A stretch of DNA of 64,000 bases from Larix kaempferi (GCA_027924585.1 BSBM01001138.1:11713001-11777000); one strand, 5' to 3'. Numbered from the stretch's first letter, positions 33,998 to 48,212 are shown. Numbers and translations: made by a program. Notes: generated by a model not told the origin, from the sequence alone.

Positions 33998-34262
33998 CCC
34001 ACTAGTGTATATACCTATTGACTATGCACTAGAATATACACTAGTGTATATACACTTAAAAATATACACTAGTATATACACTAAATATGCTTATGGAATA
34101 TGCACTAGTGTATATAATTAGTGTATATATACACTAGTATATACCTAGTATTTTTGGCATATATACGTTTATATACACTAACTTGTATACACTAGGTCCA
34201 TACACTAGTTTATATACCAATATATACACTAGGTATATACACTAGTGTATATACTAGGTCTA
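33998..34262. repeat. Palindromic TATACACTAGTGTATA minisatellite
   Basis: Over a dozen copies of ATATACACTAGT or its complement in mixed orientation, several forming the full palindrome TATACACTAGTGTATA. Confidence 0.9.
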
Positions 34263-35356
34263 TAAATGACAAGAGAGGTGACAAATAAGCCCTCAAATCC
34301 TTGAAGCAACTCTATCTTTGTTTCCCCTTCTCCAACCAATTCTCCTAAATATAATCCATATCCTTTTGTGCTTTGGTTCACCCTCAGTTTAATATTTTTG
34401 CATGCCAATTAGAACAATGGTACACATTCCAAATTGAATGTTGTGTTTCCTAATAAAAGGGAGAAATTCAAATTTTGTAAGGATTATAAGTGTTAGAAAA
34501 TCGTAGTATCCAAGCTATGGTTGAGATTAATTGGCCTAAAGAGTTGAATGTTTGATATAATGCTAGAAGCCATGGATGCCATACTAGTGTAAACTCAATT
34601 TTTATTTTCATTAGTAATACAAATTGTTGTTTAATGAAGAATCCCTTGCCCTTTATGCTTTGAACCATATATGTGATTTACGTGTCTAATTTTCAATCTC
34701 ATGTGTCATGTACTCTGAAAAATAGTGCCTACTTGTAGTTTGAGAAAGTGTTGAATAAGGTCAATGTCATCATAATCCATTTCCAATAAGGTTGACAAAC
34801 ATTACCACCACATTAACACTTACATTGGTTTAGTCGTGTTAATACCACCACTTCAAACCACATAATATAAGTGGTGCTAAGGGTAATCCCATGAATATGT
34901 GTCACTCTTCTATAAGTCTTTTGACAATGAAAAATGAATTTGTTTTTAACGTAGAGCATCTTCTTACCTTTATACTTATTTTTTTCCAAAAGTAATATTT
35001 TTTTATTTAATAGCTCAAATCTATGTTTCAATTGCATTATAACCTTGAAAGATGTATAAGAGGACAACAACAAGCTCTTATCTGCCATAATGTTTTTGGC
35101 GTGAAATAATTTTTTACTTATCATAAACATATTCTACATAGAACATTAAGGTGCCTATATATTTTCTAGTCATAAATAATACTCTTAATTAATTTTTTAT
35201 TAAATTATTTAAAAAAATAATTGTTCTATTAACACCTAATCAAAACATAATTGAAGTGAACTCTAATTTTTGGCTAAAAACATTTACTATAAAATTATAA
35301 CATAATGTTTTGGAAACAAAACATCCTTGAAATAAATCATGAATTTTGGCTAAAAA

Positions 35357-35389
<33 letters not shown>

Positions 35390-37149
35390 CAATGGATGAT
35401 GAAAATTACATATGTCTATTAGTGTTTGGATAATAAAAATAAAAATAAAAAATTGCAATGAAATTCTCTCTCTATATATAAGAGGTGAAAGTAGATTCAA
35501 TGATGAATTAAATGATTTATAGTGTAATTTTTGTTTGTAGAATTTGTAAGTATTCAACCTAGTGAAGATGGAACTTTATAAAGCTTGTAGGAAGCTAGAT
35601 TGTTTACTCTTATATGGATTGAAAACTTGACATCAAAATCTTCATTGAAATTTAATGTTTGAGCAAGAGTTGATGTGAGTTTGTGAGTTGAGAGATTGTA
35701 TAAAATCTCAACGAAGAGTTTAAATTCATCTGAAAATTACAACACATATTCACATAAACAAGGTTTATTCTTTGTACACAACAATCATTTAAAAAAATCA
35801 TAATAGCATGTGATAGTTTTTAAAGCTATAGATTATGAAAATATGACATTTTGGTGTTGGGGTTTTCTAGAGTTTGAATATATTCACACTTAACTAGGTT
35901 TATTCTTTATTTTACATAAATACACAACCATATTTTAACTTTTTTCATTAAAAAATTGCATTTAATAGATATTAAAGCTATTGAAAATACTTCAAGTAAT
36001 TACATATAGCAATTACATATTTAGATAGATTATTAAGAGAATATGACATTTTGGTGTTGGGTTTTCCAACATGAATGCGAACAAAGAAAACCACATGAAT
36101 CCATTGTAAATAGTTGTTACCAATGAAATTCCATTCACAAGATAAGATAGGACATGTTTTTGTCTTTAGATTGATAAAACATTTATTAGATAGCAAAAAA
36201 TAGTCTTTAATGTAAATATTATCGCAATTATATTTGAAGAAGAAAGAATCATCTTTTCAAATTTTATAAAATGCTCTTATAACATCTAAATAACATAACT
36301 TTAAGTTAGGATTTTTTATGTTTATTTTGTGGATAAAAAAAATGAAATAACACTTGCAATATTTAGATAATGTAACTTTTTGAATAAGAAGTTATATATA
36401 TATATATATATAAAATAATGAAATAACAATTGCCATGATAGAAGATAGTTTCTTTTGTTGTAGAACAAAATTTTGAAAAGTGTTTAATGTATACTTATGA
36501 AAATTAATTTAAAATATAAATATTTAATTGACATGCTTGAAAATAACAATTGTAGTGATAAATGATATGTTATACAATTAAATTTCAAAAAAAACATAAT
36601 TAAGAATATGATTGTTAAATCTACACAAATGAAACTAACACTTTCTTTGTTGTAAACAATATTTTCAAAAATAGGGTTTTTTTTATGTTGTGAAGCAAAA
36701 TTTTCAAAAATAGAAATTTTCTTGTTGTGGAAGATAAAATTTCTTTGATGTGGAGCAAAATTTTCAAAAATATATAAATTAATTTAGAATATATTGGTTT
36801 TACCAAAATGCATTTTATATTGAATTTCTCAATTTTAATAAAATAAAATGTCACCGATAAAAATAGGCCACAAATTAAATGCCATAAACTACTTCAACTA
36901 CCAATTATCACATATAATAAACAATTGTTACATAACACTTTATAAGAACCATTCTATAAACATTCATTAATATAATAAGTATTCTTTTAAACACCTACTA
37001 CGAAATTTAGGTGAACTTTAAGAACATACAAATTTATTTAAAATATTAAATAACATAAAATTAGAATTTTCATTTAAAACACTTTACAATATTAATTTTA
37101 CAATAGACAAATTTGAAACCTCACAATGGTTGAGGTATCTCTTCACCAA
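34263..37149. other. Very AT-rich spacer
   Basis: No coding homology. Contains (TA)n at 35361-35389 and about 36397-36412, and repeated AAAATTTTCAAAAATA words near 36655-36770. Confidence 0.6.
35361..35389. repeat. (TA)n microsatellite
   Basis: Uninterrupted TA dinucleotides. Confidence 0.9.
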
Positions 37150-39125
37150 TGTAGGGACCCCCATTTCGGGTCCCTCAAAAATATTTCCAAAATAACACTT
37201 ACATCATATACAAATTAATAAAAACTTGAAAATCAAATATAAACATAAAATCAAAATTACATAAACTCAACTAGTACATGAAAATGGAACATTATACATT
37301 TCGACAGTAGTTGAGCACTCTGTTGACGAAGTCTTGGTATGTGCGGTCATCGATCTTCCCTGAGCCGCTTCTAGCCTTGCCGATTTTACCAAGAGACTCC
37401 TCGGTTGACCACCCTACCGTATCGAGGTTACTCTCCTTCACCCTGAACCCCCAAGCTAATGGGGTCGTAAGAACACACTGGAAAGCTTCCCGTTGGGATC
37501 TCCAAATCCCCGGTCTAGCTAATCCAAACTCCCAAGAATCATAACATAATCCGATATTATTATGCCCATCCAGCATTAGGGAGAAAGAGATGTCTTTCTC
37601 TTCTTCTCCTCCCTCATTATATAGCAAAAGTATGTGTGCCATGTGTCTATCCATGGATATATTTAATTTAATTTAATAATTTAATTTCAATTATTCTCAA
37701 TTACAAGTGTCTCATTATCTTTAGTGTGTACCTAATTCCCTAAATCAGTGAGAGTTAGGTGTAGAGGAGTCCTACTCTTTTTTTTGTTCTCATTTAGTTT
37801 ACTTAATATCTTTTAGTAAATTAGTTGTTTTTATTTATTTAATTTCTTTTAAATAATAAAAACTTATAAAAGAAATTTGTTTCTTTTATTTAATAACATC
37901 TAATCTATTTTGATTTTTAAAAAGATCTAAAAGATTACTATATATATATTCTCTTTAATTCTAAATAAGATATTTTTATCCAAAGTTTAACTTCTATTAA
38001 TATTCAATTCTAATAGAACTTTTATTAATATTCAATTCTAATAGAACTTTAATAGAATCCTTCTAGTTTAGTTTTTATTTTTTCTCTTTTCATAAAGTAG
38101 ATAAATCAAATAATTTAGACTAAACTAGTTGTTTTCTTTTCTTTTCTTTTTCATTTTTACTTTTCTTCTTTTCTCTTAAAATAAAATAATGAATATTATT
38201 TTATTGTATTTGTCTTTTAATTTAAAAAAACACTTGAATTTATCTTTGGTAAGTTTTCAATTTCTTCATGTGTTAAATAACATTATATTTTTCTTGTCCA
38301 GGTGCCTCTTCGGCGGGCCCTTCCGATAGTTTCATTTCTTTCTTCTTATAGGGAGCACTACGTAGCGATCGGGAGTCGTTACCGCGATCTCTCAACTACG
38401 CTTCTTGGAGACTAAGGGATGTTGAAGGATAAGGATCTCCTTATTGCATGCCCCTCAACTTATCGTACGCGACCAAATCGTTATGGCCTTGCCCATACAA
38501 CACACGCCTCCCCTGGTGAGATGAAACGGCTTCACCCATGCGTGGATTGCTAATTCATGGTTGATAGTTAGTCGTCGCACCCCTACATGTTCTTTCGTTC
38601 TTATGACCCCTATAATTCCATTGTGGGTCAATCGGTAAATCATTTTACCTGCCACTACACACACTCAAGCGCACATTAGTAGCGTTGAAATATAAAACAT
38701 TTTCATCATTATTTTAAGTATCTCAGTCAGTGGAGTCTACTAGATATTCATCATTCTAACATTATGCTTCGGTTAGTCGAGCATGTTCATCATTCATTGT
38801 TTTATCTCATTCAGTCGAGTATAAAACTATTCATCATTTTCATTTCAAGCATTTTCAACATTCATCATTTTTATTTCTAGCATTTTCAACATTCATCATT
38901 TCTCAGTCAGTCGAGAGTATCCATCATTCATCTAATCTTCTAATCATTTTCATTTCACATGTAAAATTCAAAGCAAACATTCAAGGTCCAAGTTTTTATA
39001 AATACGGGTCACTTCAAACTAGTGCCCTCAATAGTCAAATCAGTCATAAGTCTCCAACAGTCCAACAAATCATAAGTCTCAAATAATAAAATCAATCGTA
39101 GGTGCTGAGGCAGGAATTACATACA
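37150..39125 (-). mobile_element. Possible long LTR of a gypsy-type element
   Basis: Left end TGTAGGGACCCC and right end ..ATTACATACA give TG..CA termini. On minus, a purine run AAGAGGGGG directly precedes the right end, as a polypurine tract would. The left end carries the hairpin AGGGACCCCCATTTCGGGTCCCT. It holds a GC-richer patch at 38295-38660 and degenerate ATTCATCATT / CAGTCAGTCGAG repeats at 38700-38950. The 120-codon open frame at 37292-37654 (minus) is unassigned. No second copy lies in the window, so this is a hypothesis. Confidence 0.35.
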
Positions 39126-40620
39126 CCCCCTCTTATAGAACTTCATCCTGAAGTTAACCTTTGTTCTTGTACTTTCAATGCTAGGATTTTCTTTAGTTTT
39201 CCATTTTCATCTTATTGTCTTTGTCTTCTAATTTTCTCAAACAATCAGGCCATAGTCACTAGTGGTTCTATTTAATTGTTCATCCAACATAGTTCCAATA
39301 CCTCCTCAGGAATTCAATCGAAATTTTGCGTAATGCAATTTTAATAATTCTTTTAATAACTGTCATTATCCGTTTAGATTTCCTATATCTCCTATTCATC
39401 TGCAAAGATTCATGGTGTCCGATCTAACTACAAGTTATACTGCCTCAAAAGCTACACCTTAGTTATCCAATCCTCTTTTTGCATAAAAAATCTGAATCAG
39501 ACTTCAAATCTATTGGTTGTCCTTTCCTCCAAGACGAGAAGGTAACATTATTTAATCTTCCTTAAAATACAAAAGGGTAAGTTATAATCATGAAATTAAA
39601 AATCAAGAGTGACTATCGAATATTCTTAAAACCAATTCCCAAAAGACTACTTCCAAAACCCTCTAAATAATGTTGGTTCTCAATTTATAGAATTCGAGGC
39701 ATCGAAGTTTAGTGACTTAGTCAAACATATTAAAATTTGACTCCTAGCTCTTTCATCGAAAATATCATGTCTAGGTTAATGAGTCCATCACGTCCTTACT
39801 TCGTTCATTATTTTCAAATCCATATGACCCATTCGACAACATCTCAAATGTGTGGGTCATCATTAATCTCATCGAGTCCTATCATCAGAACTTGTCATCT
39901 CTTCGCTTAAGTTGCACCTTGTCAGGTGGTTAGTATCATTGTGTTCAACTTTTTGTGTTGATTGTCTCCATACTTTGTTTTATTTGACCATTTCGATATC
40001 ATGGTAGTCCTTAGTTTTCATAAATGGTTTTGGCATAATGAAAAATCCATGTCGTTGAGTTCAACTCATCATAATGATCACATTGATATCTCGCTTTTCA
40101 AATTTAAGTCTGTTTCACTTCCTCGACAATCTGTCAAAGTCTCGTCAATATGAGCATCTTGGTGTCTTGTCTACTAAAATTTATCAATTTCCCGTCATTT
40201 AGTAAATTCAAAATTATATCCATTCACTCATCTTCTTATCATCACTATTAAAATATCTCCGGTCTTTGTTTCTTTCTCCGAGTAAATCTTTCTTGAAATC
40301 CAAATTTACGTTATACATACAATCTCGAATCCAATTTCCTTTCTTTAGTTGGCATATTCTAAGCTCTTTATAATTGTTACTATTTCCCATGCAAACATAA
40401 TTATCACTTTCTCATGTGATTATAATTATATAGTTCTCTTCCGAACGAAATTATAACTTTCTAATGTAATTCCATAATGACTTTAAAATCCTATTGGTAT
40501 TGAATTGTTAAATATATACTAGGCTTAGTCCTTAACAAACTAAGGGTTCCATAATGTCTACTCAAAGAAATTTACAATTTCGTAAATAATTTTCTTATTG
40601 TGCCGAGAGGCGCTCTATAG
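39126..40620. other. Spacer, perhaps decayed element interior
   Basis: No pol motifs recognised on either strand. Confidence 0.4.
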
Positions 40621-40628
40621 CCCAGTAT

Positions 40629-41060
40629 GGGGGAGATCTTGTAACGGATGTAACATGTAACATGTAACGTTTGTGGAACATAATAAAATGTAAAAAGTAA
40701 TAGCATGAGGGAGATCTTGTAGCATGTAACGGATGTAACATGTAACGTTTGTTCGAAAATAATAAAATGTAAAAATTAATAGTATGAGGGAGATCTTGTA
40801 ACATGTAACATGTAATGTTTGTGGAACATAATAAAATATAAAAAGTAATAGTATGAGGGAGATCTTGTAACATGTAACGTTTGTTCGAAAATAATAAAAT
40901 GTAAAAAGTAATAGTATGAGGGAGATCTTGTAACGAATGTAACATGTAACATTTGTAACGTTTGTGGCCATTAATAAAATTTAATATAAAGTAAAAAATT
41001 ATAATATGAGGGAGATCTTGTAACGTTACATGTAACGTTTGTGATATTATTGTCGGCCAT
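40629..41060. repeat. Dimeric tandem repeat with GAGGGAGATCTTGTA
   Basis: The anchor GAGGGAGATCTTGTA occurs at about 40629, 40707, 40786, 40855, 40919 and 41008. Units alternate between type A (GTTTGTGGAACATAATAAAA) and type B (GTTTGTTCGAAAATAATAAA) in the order A-B-A-B-A'. TGTAACATGTAACG sub-repeats vary in number. Open frames on minus are repeat artefacts. Confidence 0.9.
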
Positions 41061-41275
41061 AAACAAAAAAGAATAATACAAAGTAAAAAGTAATAAATAT
41101 TATGTCGGTCATAAACAAAAAGAATAATACAAAGTAAAAGTAATTAACATAATCCTTGCTCCAAGGTCACTGTCAATACTAGTGCAAGCAAAATTAAACC
41201 ATTTCATGGTGTAGATGATGTGAGCAATAAAGAGGACAGTGATGAAACATAATAAAAAAAGCATCAGCTGAAGAA

Positions 41276-41638
41276 GTGGGCAATCTTACTTTGGCTATCC
41301 AGAAGAAAACAATGCAGGAATCTTTGAACAGAGATATTGGTATTGAGACTGCAGTTAAAGAATCAACCTCTAGCTTAGCTCCCAAAGATGAGAAGAATGT
41401 CAAGCATGCGACATACCCTCTTGATAAAAATGTTGTCACAAAGGAGATAGAGAATCCCTATTCCTTGAAATGTACTGAGCGTTTGGACCTTTCATGTTTA
41501 GTGGGCTCGACGTCAAAGATGGAAGCAGGTTGTAATCAAGCTGATACATCTACAGTGGACAAATGCTTCGGGAAGGATGTGACAAGTGCACAATTCCAAA
41601 TGTTGAATAATGTTAAAAAAAATCCCCATTCCAAATTA
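41276..41638 (+). pseudogene. Unassigned coding-like block
   Basis: 121 codons open (MGNLTLAIQKKTMQESLNRD.., SLKCTERLDLSCLVG). Charged, Ser/Thr-rich composition resembles an internal exon. Upstream (ASKIKPFHGVDDVSNKEDSD) and downstream (HQLKKEHLQKSIADLGAKI near 41825-41885) coding-like pieces lie in other frames with stops. I do not recognise the protein. Confidence 0.35.
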
Positions 41639-42029
41639 TAGTAGTGTTTCTAATAGTGTTGACAGGCTTGGAAAACATAGTTCATTAATTATATTTTACA
41701 AGGATACATGATCCCTCAGGGATAAATCAACCTCATCTAAGGGGAAGTGAAATCCTTAGACATGACACTAAAGGGGATCTATCAAGCAGTTCATACAAGT
41801 CGAAAAAAATGATAAAGTGCTTCATCAGCTCAAGAAGGAACACCTTCAGAAGTCTATTGCAGACCTTGGGGCCAAAATTTGTAGAAGGCTTGAAGCAATC
41901 TATAAGTGGTTATTTGATTTGTCATTCATGAAATAAGCTCAATGATGGTATCTCTCAAGCTGGTCCTACTGGATCCAATGTTTCCGCCACAAGGCAGCAG
42001 GCTTCATCTGAGACCACTAAAGTATGGTT

Positions 42030-43379
42030 TTCCTTAGTTCTTGATTATATTATTTATGGATGGAGTCACTTGCTGGTTGATAGAAATGCAGCTGGCCATC
42101 AGGATTGAACATGTGAAGCTCAAATTACATATCCATCATAGAAAATGGGTGTTCTTATACTCATAGTTGAAGATTTTTGTTAGCAAGCAAAGATTTTCAG
42201 GGGTTGCATTCCATCATAGAAAATGGACATGCATCAGCTTATGTATTTCTGCAGCTACTGCAAATCAACTTCCCACCCCAACATTTCCCATGGTGAGCTA
42301 CCCTTATAATTTAATTTCCTTTCCTTGTTTTTTCTTTCCCCATTCGATCACAGCAGAGCACAGCTTGCTAAATTCATGGTGGAGCAGGTTTTAATTTTTC
42401 AAATACCCATTGTATTTGTTTCACTAGTGACATGCCCCAAGCGGATGTACGCAAAGAGCGTACTTCCATGGTGGCTTAGGGGCCAAGTCCAGGCACCCTA
42501 TACTTGCACCAATCCTTATACCTGTGAAACCTATGCTATTTTGGTGGGGCAGACAATATTGAGAATGGAATCATGGTGGATGGCCTAACATTTCATAAGT
42601 GCCATTGAAAATGCTTATTTGAAATTCCATTTGGTTACTAATCTTTGACTAGAGGTCTAGGGATCTAGTGCATTCATATATGCAGATTCGATCAATGTAT
42701 TCTTAGGTTAAATCTTGTTGTATTGGCGTTTAGTATTTATTTTCCCCTTTTGGTTGGTGTCTATGTTTGGTATTTGTAATTGTTTTTTCCTTGAGGAGCT
42801 ATGTTTCATTAACATGGTACAGATTACATTTTATTGGCCTTATTGCCTAAACATGTCGATCATGAGGAACAAATTTTTTCACAAAGAGAAAATCCATGAC
42901 TTTCACCAATTCATCTTATTTATATCGACCACAAATGGTTGGTGTTGAGGAGAACACGGGATTGACTTTATTCACAGATTTGACCACTGGTTTGAAGATG
43001 GGTTTGCAACTTTGCACAAAGAGAACCTATGGCTTCACCAATTCATCTTACCCGTATTAACTACAAATGGTTGGCTTAAGGAGAACAAGAGGTGGGCTTT
43101 GATCCACTTATGTGTGTGTGGCTAGTGCAATGAAAACTTCACACATTTGACCACCACCTAAGGTGGGGGCTGGTAAGATTCAAGCCATTCTTTATTGGCC
43201 AACATGCCTAAAACGTAAAAACATAATTCAGTTGAGAAGATGCATGGGTTTATGCAGTTTCAACAGTGAGTTTTTTAAATATGATTTGGAGGACTCATGG
43301 CCCCACTTATTGATATAACAGAAAGATCAGTTCCATTAGACAAAGGCAACAAAAGCTACAATTCATTCCCTGAGAAATA
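42030..43379. other. Spacer
   Basis: Diverged short direct repeat around 42880-42960 and 43010-43100 (CACAAAGAGAA.., CACCAATTCATCTTA). No gene recognised. Confidence 0.45.
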
Positions 43380-44650
43380 TAACAACATCCAAGCCAGTTT
43401 TAGCACTTCCAGATTTTTCCCAAGATTTTTCATGGAATTTGATGCTTCAAGAACCAGTATTGGGTCAGACTTATGCAGAATCAACAGGCTGTCACCTTTG
43501 AAAGCACAAAGATAAGAGAGAAAAAATTAAAACCCTCGAGTATTTAAGATAATAAAATGTTGGCTATCATGCAAGAAATCAAAAAGTTCAGGTAGTACTT
43601 TTTGGGTCAACACTTATCATTAGTACGACATTGAAGCCTTAAGAACTTCTTAACCCAGAAAACTTTATCCAAGTAGCAAGCCAAGTGGGTAAGCAAGTTA
43701 CAACGTTTTAACATTGATATTGGTTAAGGGATTGTCAAATACTTTATACCTCGAGTGGTAGAACTACATGTTATTTCCATGACTCAACTGGGATGGAAAG
43801 AGATAATATTATCAAACATGCCAAGGATCCAAAGTTATCACTATGTTGATAGATAAAGACAAAGCAAAGACAGAGGATAGCATAGTTTCTTTCACAGGTG
43901 ACATCATCCAATACAAGAATCGATTAGCTTCATGGACTTACTAGGTACATTGTTAGTGATAGAGATCAAAAGTTTATAAGCAACTTTCAGAAATAACTCT
44001 TTAGGATTAAGGGTACCATGTTGACCCTTAGAAATAGCTATATCCACATACAGATGATCAGACAGAGGTAGTGAACAAATGTTTGGAGCAATAAAAAATA
44101 TGTGACAGACCTGCAATCTTCTTGGCCTAAGTGGCTACATCTATGCGAGAATTATAGAATATCAATTGCCATACCTCCATGGTAATCCACATACAGATGA
44201 TCAGACAGAGGTAGTGAACAAATGTTTGGAGCAATAAAAACTATGTGACAAACCTGCAATCTTCTTGGCCTAAGTGGCTACATCCGTGCGAGAATTATAG
44301 AATATCAATTACCATACCTCCATGGTTGTGTCTCCCTCCAAGGCCCTCTGCAGTTGGCATCCTCCTAAACAGATTGATTGAACCATGGAAGAAACTCATG
44401 TACTTGTTCTCTGAGATTTCCTTGAGAAAAGTCAACAGAGATTGCATCAAATCGAGGAGAATATCAAAACTGCTCAAGATTGAATGAAGGCCAAGGAAGA
44501 CGAGTGCCACAGTGAAAGAGAATTTGAAGTTGATGATTAGATTTTCCTAAGATTGTAACCATATCTTGGGAGGTACTTTAAAGGGAATGGGTAATAAAAA
44601 ACTGCACCAAGGTACTATGGGGCCAATTATAATATTTCCACCACTAAATG
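43380..44650 (+). pseudogene. Ty3/gypsy pol remnant (RT end, RNase H, integrase)
   Basis: Reading across shifting frames: LPDFSQDF and FMEFDASRTSIGSD (RT/RNase H boundary, usually CDAS..GIGAVL), then RVVELHVISMTQLGWK after the RNase H region. Then YPHTDDQTEVVNKCLEQ and SWPKWLHPCE..YRISI (integrase core end, usually HPQTDGQTEVVN and W..W) and finally FLRL.PYLG (post-integrase). Many stops and shifts; a 143-bp internal duplication splits the integrase. Long dead. It lies in what would be an intron of the minus-strand SNM1-type gene. Confidence 0.75.
44042..44326. repeat. 143-bp tandem duplication inside the gypsy remnant
   Basis: ATCCACATACAGATGATCAG.. through ..CATACCTCCATGG occurs twice in direct succession (44042-44184 and 44185-44326) with a few substitutions. 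Confidence 0.95.
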
Positions 44651-44707
44651 CCAGTGAACCTCAACAACAACAAAAGTATTCAGATGAAAGAAGATTGAGT
44701 TTTTCAC

Positions 44708-44919
44708 CTGCCTTATAGCAGAATGCTTGCTTGGCATCTTAAATGATTCCCCGCCAAAAGTGCAGTCTAGGTATAAACAATCTAAACAATCCTTGGACGT
44801 GTTGGATTTTCCAACTGTGAACTTGTAAGGAAGTTTCGATAGACAGTCAGAACTTAGCCTGCAATCTCCTGTATGCAGGATGTTACCAAAATCACCTTCA
44901 AACAAAAGCATGATAGCAC
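44708..44919 (-). CDS. SNM1/Artemis-type nuclease gene, internal exon
   Basis: A 212-bp exon has TTTCAG before it and CAG/GTGAAA after it on minus. It reads IMLLFEGDFGNILHTGDCRL, DCLYLDCTFGG and MPSKHSAIRQ without interruption. HTGDCRL is the metallo-beta-lactamase motif 3 of the beta-CASP DNA nucleases and LYLDCTF the motif-4 Asp. The family (SNM1, Artemis, Apollo) trims DNA in cross-link repair. The first exon lies at 48213-48410. The exon carrying the expected DANHCPG motif was not found between them, and no downstream exon is recognised. Confidence 0.8.
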
Positions 44920-47900
44920 CTGAAACATTCAAATACAATCAGAAAACAAGTAGAGTTCCACTCAAGGAGCATATCATGTATGGTTTATTCAATATACTAA
45001 ATTACCACTACATTAGCCTAATCATATTTGAGGAATCCATGAGAACCCCAATAACTAAATAAATAAGCCTGTTTTAAGTTCAAACGAGATTTGATTGAGG
45101 AAAACCCTTTATTTAAACTTTCAACGTTAAGTAATGACAAAAGCAAAATATTGGCATGCCAGTAATTCCCTTGACTAGAAAATTCTCAATAGATCATAAC
45201 ACCAAGAGATTCTAGAAATAATGGCATGAATTGCCAAAAGTAAATTTACAAAACAGTTATGGCAATTCCTATATCTGCAACTCAGACAAGTCAAATAAAA
45301 TAATCCAAGAATGCCTTCTAAAGGTTTTGCAAACCTGAAAAAGACCCAAGAAACATACAGATTACAGCTTAAAAAACTAGAAAACATATGATGACTATAT
45401 AGAAATGGAAATAGAGAACCAAGAATAGCAGATTTTCTTTGTTCAAGAAGGCCCAAGATAAAATTCAGGACAAACCAACAAGTCCAAATACAATACCAAA
45501 TTTCAGTGAAAGTTTGCTAGCTAAGAAGGTAATTCAATAATATAGATCAAGTTAAAACAGTTTAAAATTTTGCAAGGAATAACTGCTCAGAACCCAGTTG
45601 AACAAATAAAACATTGAAAAACAAAAACGATGTCCAAAATGCAGCTTGGTTTTGATCCAATATGAAGACAAGAAAAAATTAACTTGCAAAACTAGAAAAG
45701 CCAGTGGAGCGCATCAAGATTTATTCCTGGACCAACAAAATAGTAAGTTTGGGTGTTATGCATAAATTGTCTTAGAGATCAGTATTTGCAACAAAAACGC
45801 AAGTTTTTTAAAAACAATATTATGAACCCAAGTTTCAGAGTTACAATACACTCCATAGCATCTTAAAGTCTGTCTTGCCAAGGGATAAACTTTTATACAT
45901 TCAATTCTTAAAATCACAATTTTTTCATTTCAGAAATTTGAAGACGCTCAAATTGCAAAGAGATCTGCTTACCATACACCTCAAATAGGGTGTAAGAACA
46001 AGCAGACTATATTACTAAATAAATCAATGCAAGAAATTCAATAAACCAATGGAAAATACATTATTTTATACCATTCAACAATGTCTATTGGAACATCAGC
46101 AAGATATAGGCCACTTTCTGGGCCTAACAATCAAGTCTGTTGACACCCTGAATGGAAATATTTCCCAGGTTTAAATCTTTGCAATGAAAGTTGGTATGTA
46201 AAAACTTATTTCTATAACTCGTCCTTGAAGAAAAAATCTACAACATCCAATCTAAATAGTCTTGTTTTGAGCCATCCAAATAACAATAGGTTTTCAGTAC
46301 TTCGAGTTGTGCACCCAAAAAGCTTGTAATTAAACTATGAATTCTTTCTTCAAATCTACAACTGCTAATTGAAACTGTCATTTGTGTAGCAGTTCCGTGT
46401 TTGAAGGTTAAAGTTGCTCTCTTCATTCCCAAATAAACAGTGATTTCTTTATACCCAAGTTGCTCTCTTCGTTCCCAAATAAACTTGCATATTCCAGCTT
46501 AAAAAACAGTGATCCTTAAATTTAGGAAGTCTTGAACTTGAAGCTTGCATGTGATATTAAACTCAGTGGCTGAAGGAATGGTACTCGGAGGCCTTGGACA
46601 AAGAAAAGTGAATTCAAGATCTACACCTTCACCCCTTCATCGAACTTGAGATCGCCCTCTACAATTATTTCATGAAGCTTCTCAAGCTAATTCAGGTAAA
46701 GCAGGAAAATGGATGGGGTGGGATAGTTTGCTTTGATGACAAGCTTTTGAATTCTAAGCCAGCCTTGGACATGAACAGCAATCTCTTTGCAGAGACAGAA
46801 AATTTCATTTCAGTCTTTAAAGCACTTCCTTTGGGATTTAGGAAAGCCATGGTTTGTGGGAATTCTAGATTTGTAATTAAAAAAATTGGCTTCCAAACAT
46901 TTGATGGGGAACTTTGAAGTAATTGCATTCAACTTAATACAGTTGGAATAGAAGGGCATAACTATTGGCTAAAGATGCCATAAACCTTATGTCTGGAGCC
47001 ACTTCAGTATCCTAGGGGATTTGGTAGGAGATCCGTGAAAATTAGACTCTGTTCTTTGAATTTTCACACACTAATATAACACTGTCTGCATTTCATTGCC
47101 ATATTTAACTTTGGTGTTGGATGCTTGCTGAGATCCTTCGTACTCCTCCCAATGATTGGGGATTTTGTTATCTTTTCAATATCTCCATTCCAAATAGTTA
47201 ATTGGTTTATTGGGATGTATCCTCATTGCCTTTGCTCTAAATTTACAGATCCTTTGAAATTGCTATAATGTTCTCATCAAACTTCTCTATGGATTGTTCT
47301 CTGCTTTTACTATTTTCTTGATCCAAATTGGATTGGCATGACAACACAATTGGCTATCGGCTCAGGTTCTACAAGGATTGGCACAAGCAAGGTTTAAGAC
47401 TATGGACAAGGTAGGAGACAGGGTTGATGGTATGAAAGGTCCCATACCATTTCAACCAACGTCCACACCAACATTAACATTGTACTCTTAATGTAAGCAT
47501 GAGAGGTGTCAAAGATGAAAATAAGTAGAATTGAAAAATCAAACATGAGAAACTATTCCTCAAGTGCTTATTGAGAAAAGACAAAAGAGGAAAAGCCAAT
47601 GCTATGCTTGAGGAAGGTGAAGAGTTGGGGATGCTTGGCCTTCCAATTGACCCCAACTGAGCCATTCTCCTATTTAATCTTGCACCACAAAGAGGAACCG
47701 AAGTTCTTTGGGTGATAGTGAAAGAAATTGCTGCCCAAATTCTCATGTGAAGATGGAGACCTTAGAAGCTATGGTGAGAACGCGGTTACCAATTAAGCAT
47801 AGAGTCATATTTGTGAGCCCTGAGCTTTGCTAGCTCGAAATACCCTAAAATTCGGATAAGCCCATATTCCAGAAGTCTTCTCCACAATCTATAACTAAGT

Positions 47901-48212
47901 ATTCCACATCGGGCTTGAATTGACAGACAATGAGTTCAAGAATTCCCATTGGGAATCCATGTAAGTGAATAAACAAATCCTAGGTGCAGAACCTACAACC
48001 AAACCAAAAATGTGCGATACACAAGAAAATGCTAAATGCTTATTACAGGTCAAATGACTAGGATTTAAACCCTTGATTTTTACCAATTAGCAGCGACTCT
48101 CGAATTCCCTCGTCCAGCTATGAAACAAATAAATACAATCTGTGTTAGGCAGTATAAATTCCATGACCCAATATATATCAACAAAAAAAACATCTTAAGA
48201 AGCAATTATTAC
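44920..48212. other. Putative intron(s) of the SNM1-type gene
   Basis: No coding motif recognised. Short direct repeat AAGTTGCTCTCTTC.TTCCCAAAT at 46409 and 46460. The small open frame at 46672-46917 is unassigned. Confidence 0.4.

Noticed and set aside
40595-40971. ORFs with repeated ITFYILLF peptides
   Set aside because: They translate the tandem repeat; no independent support.
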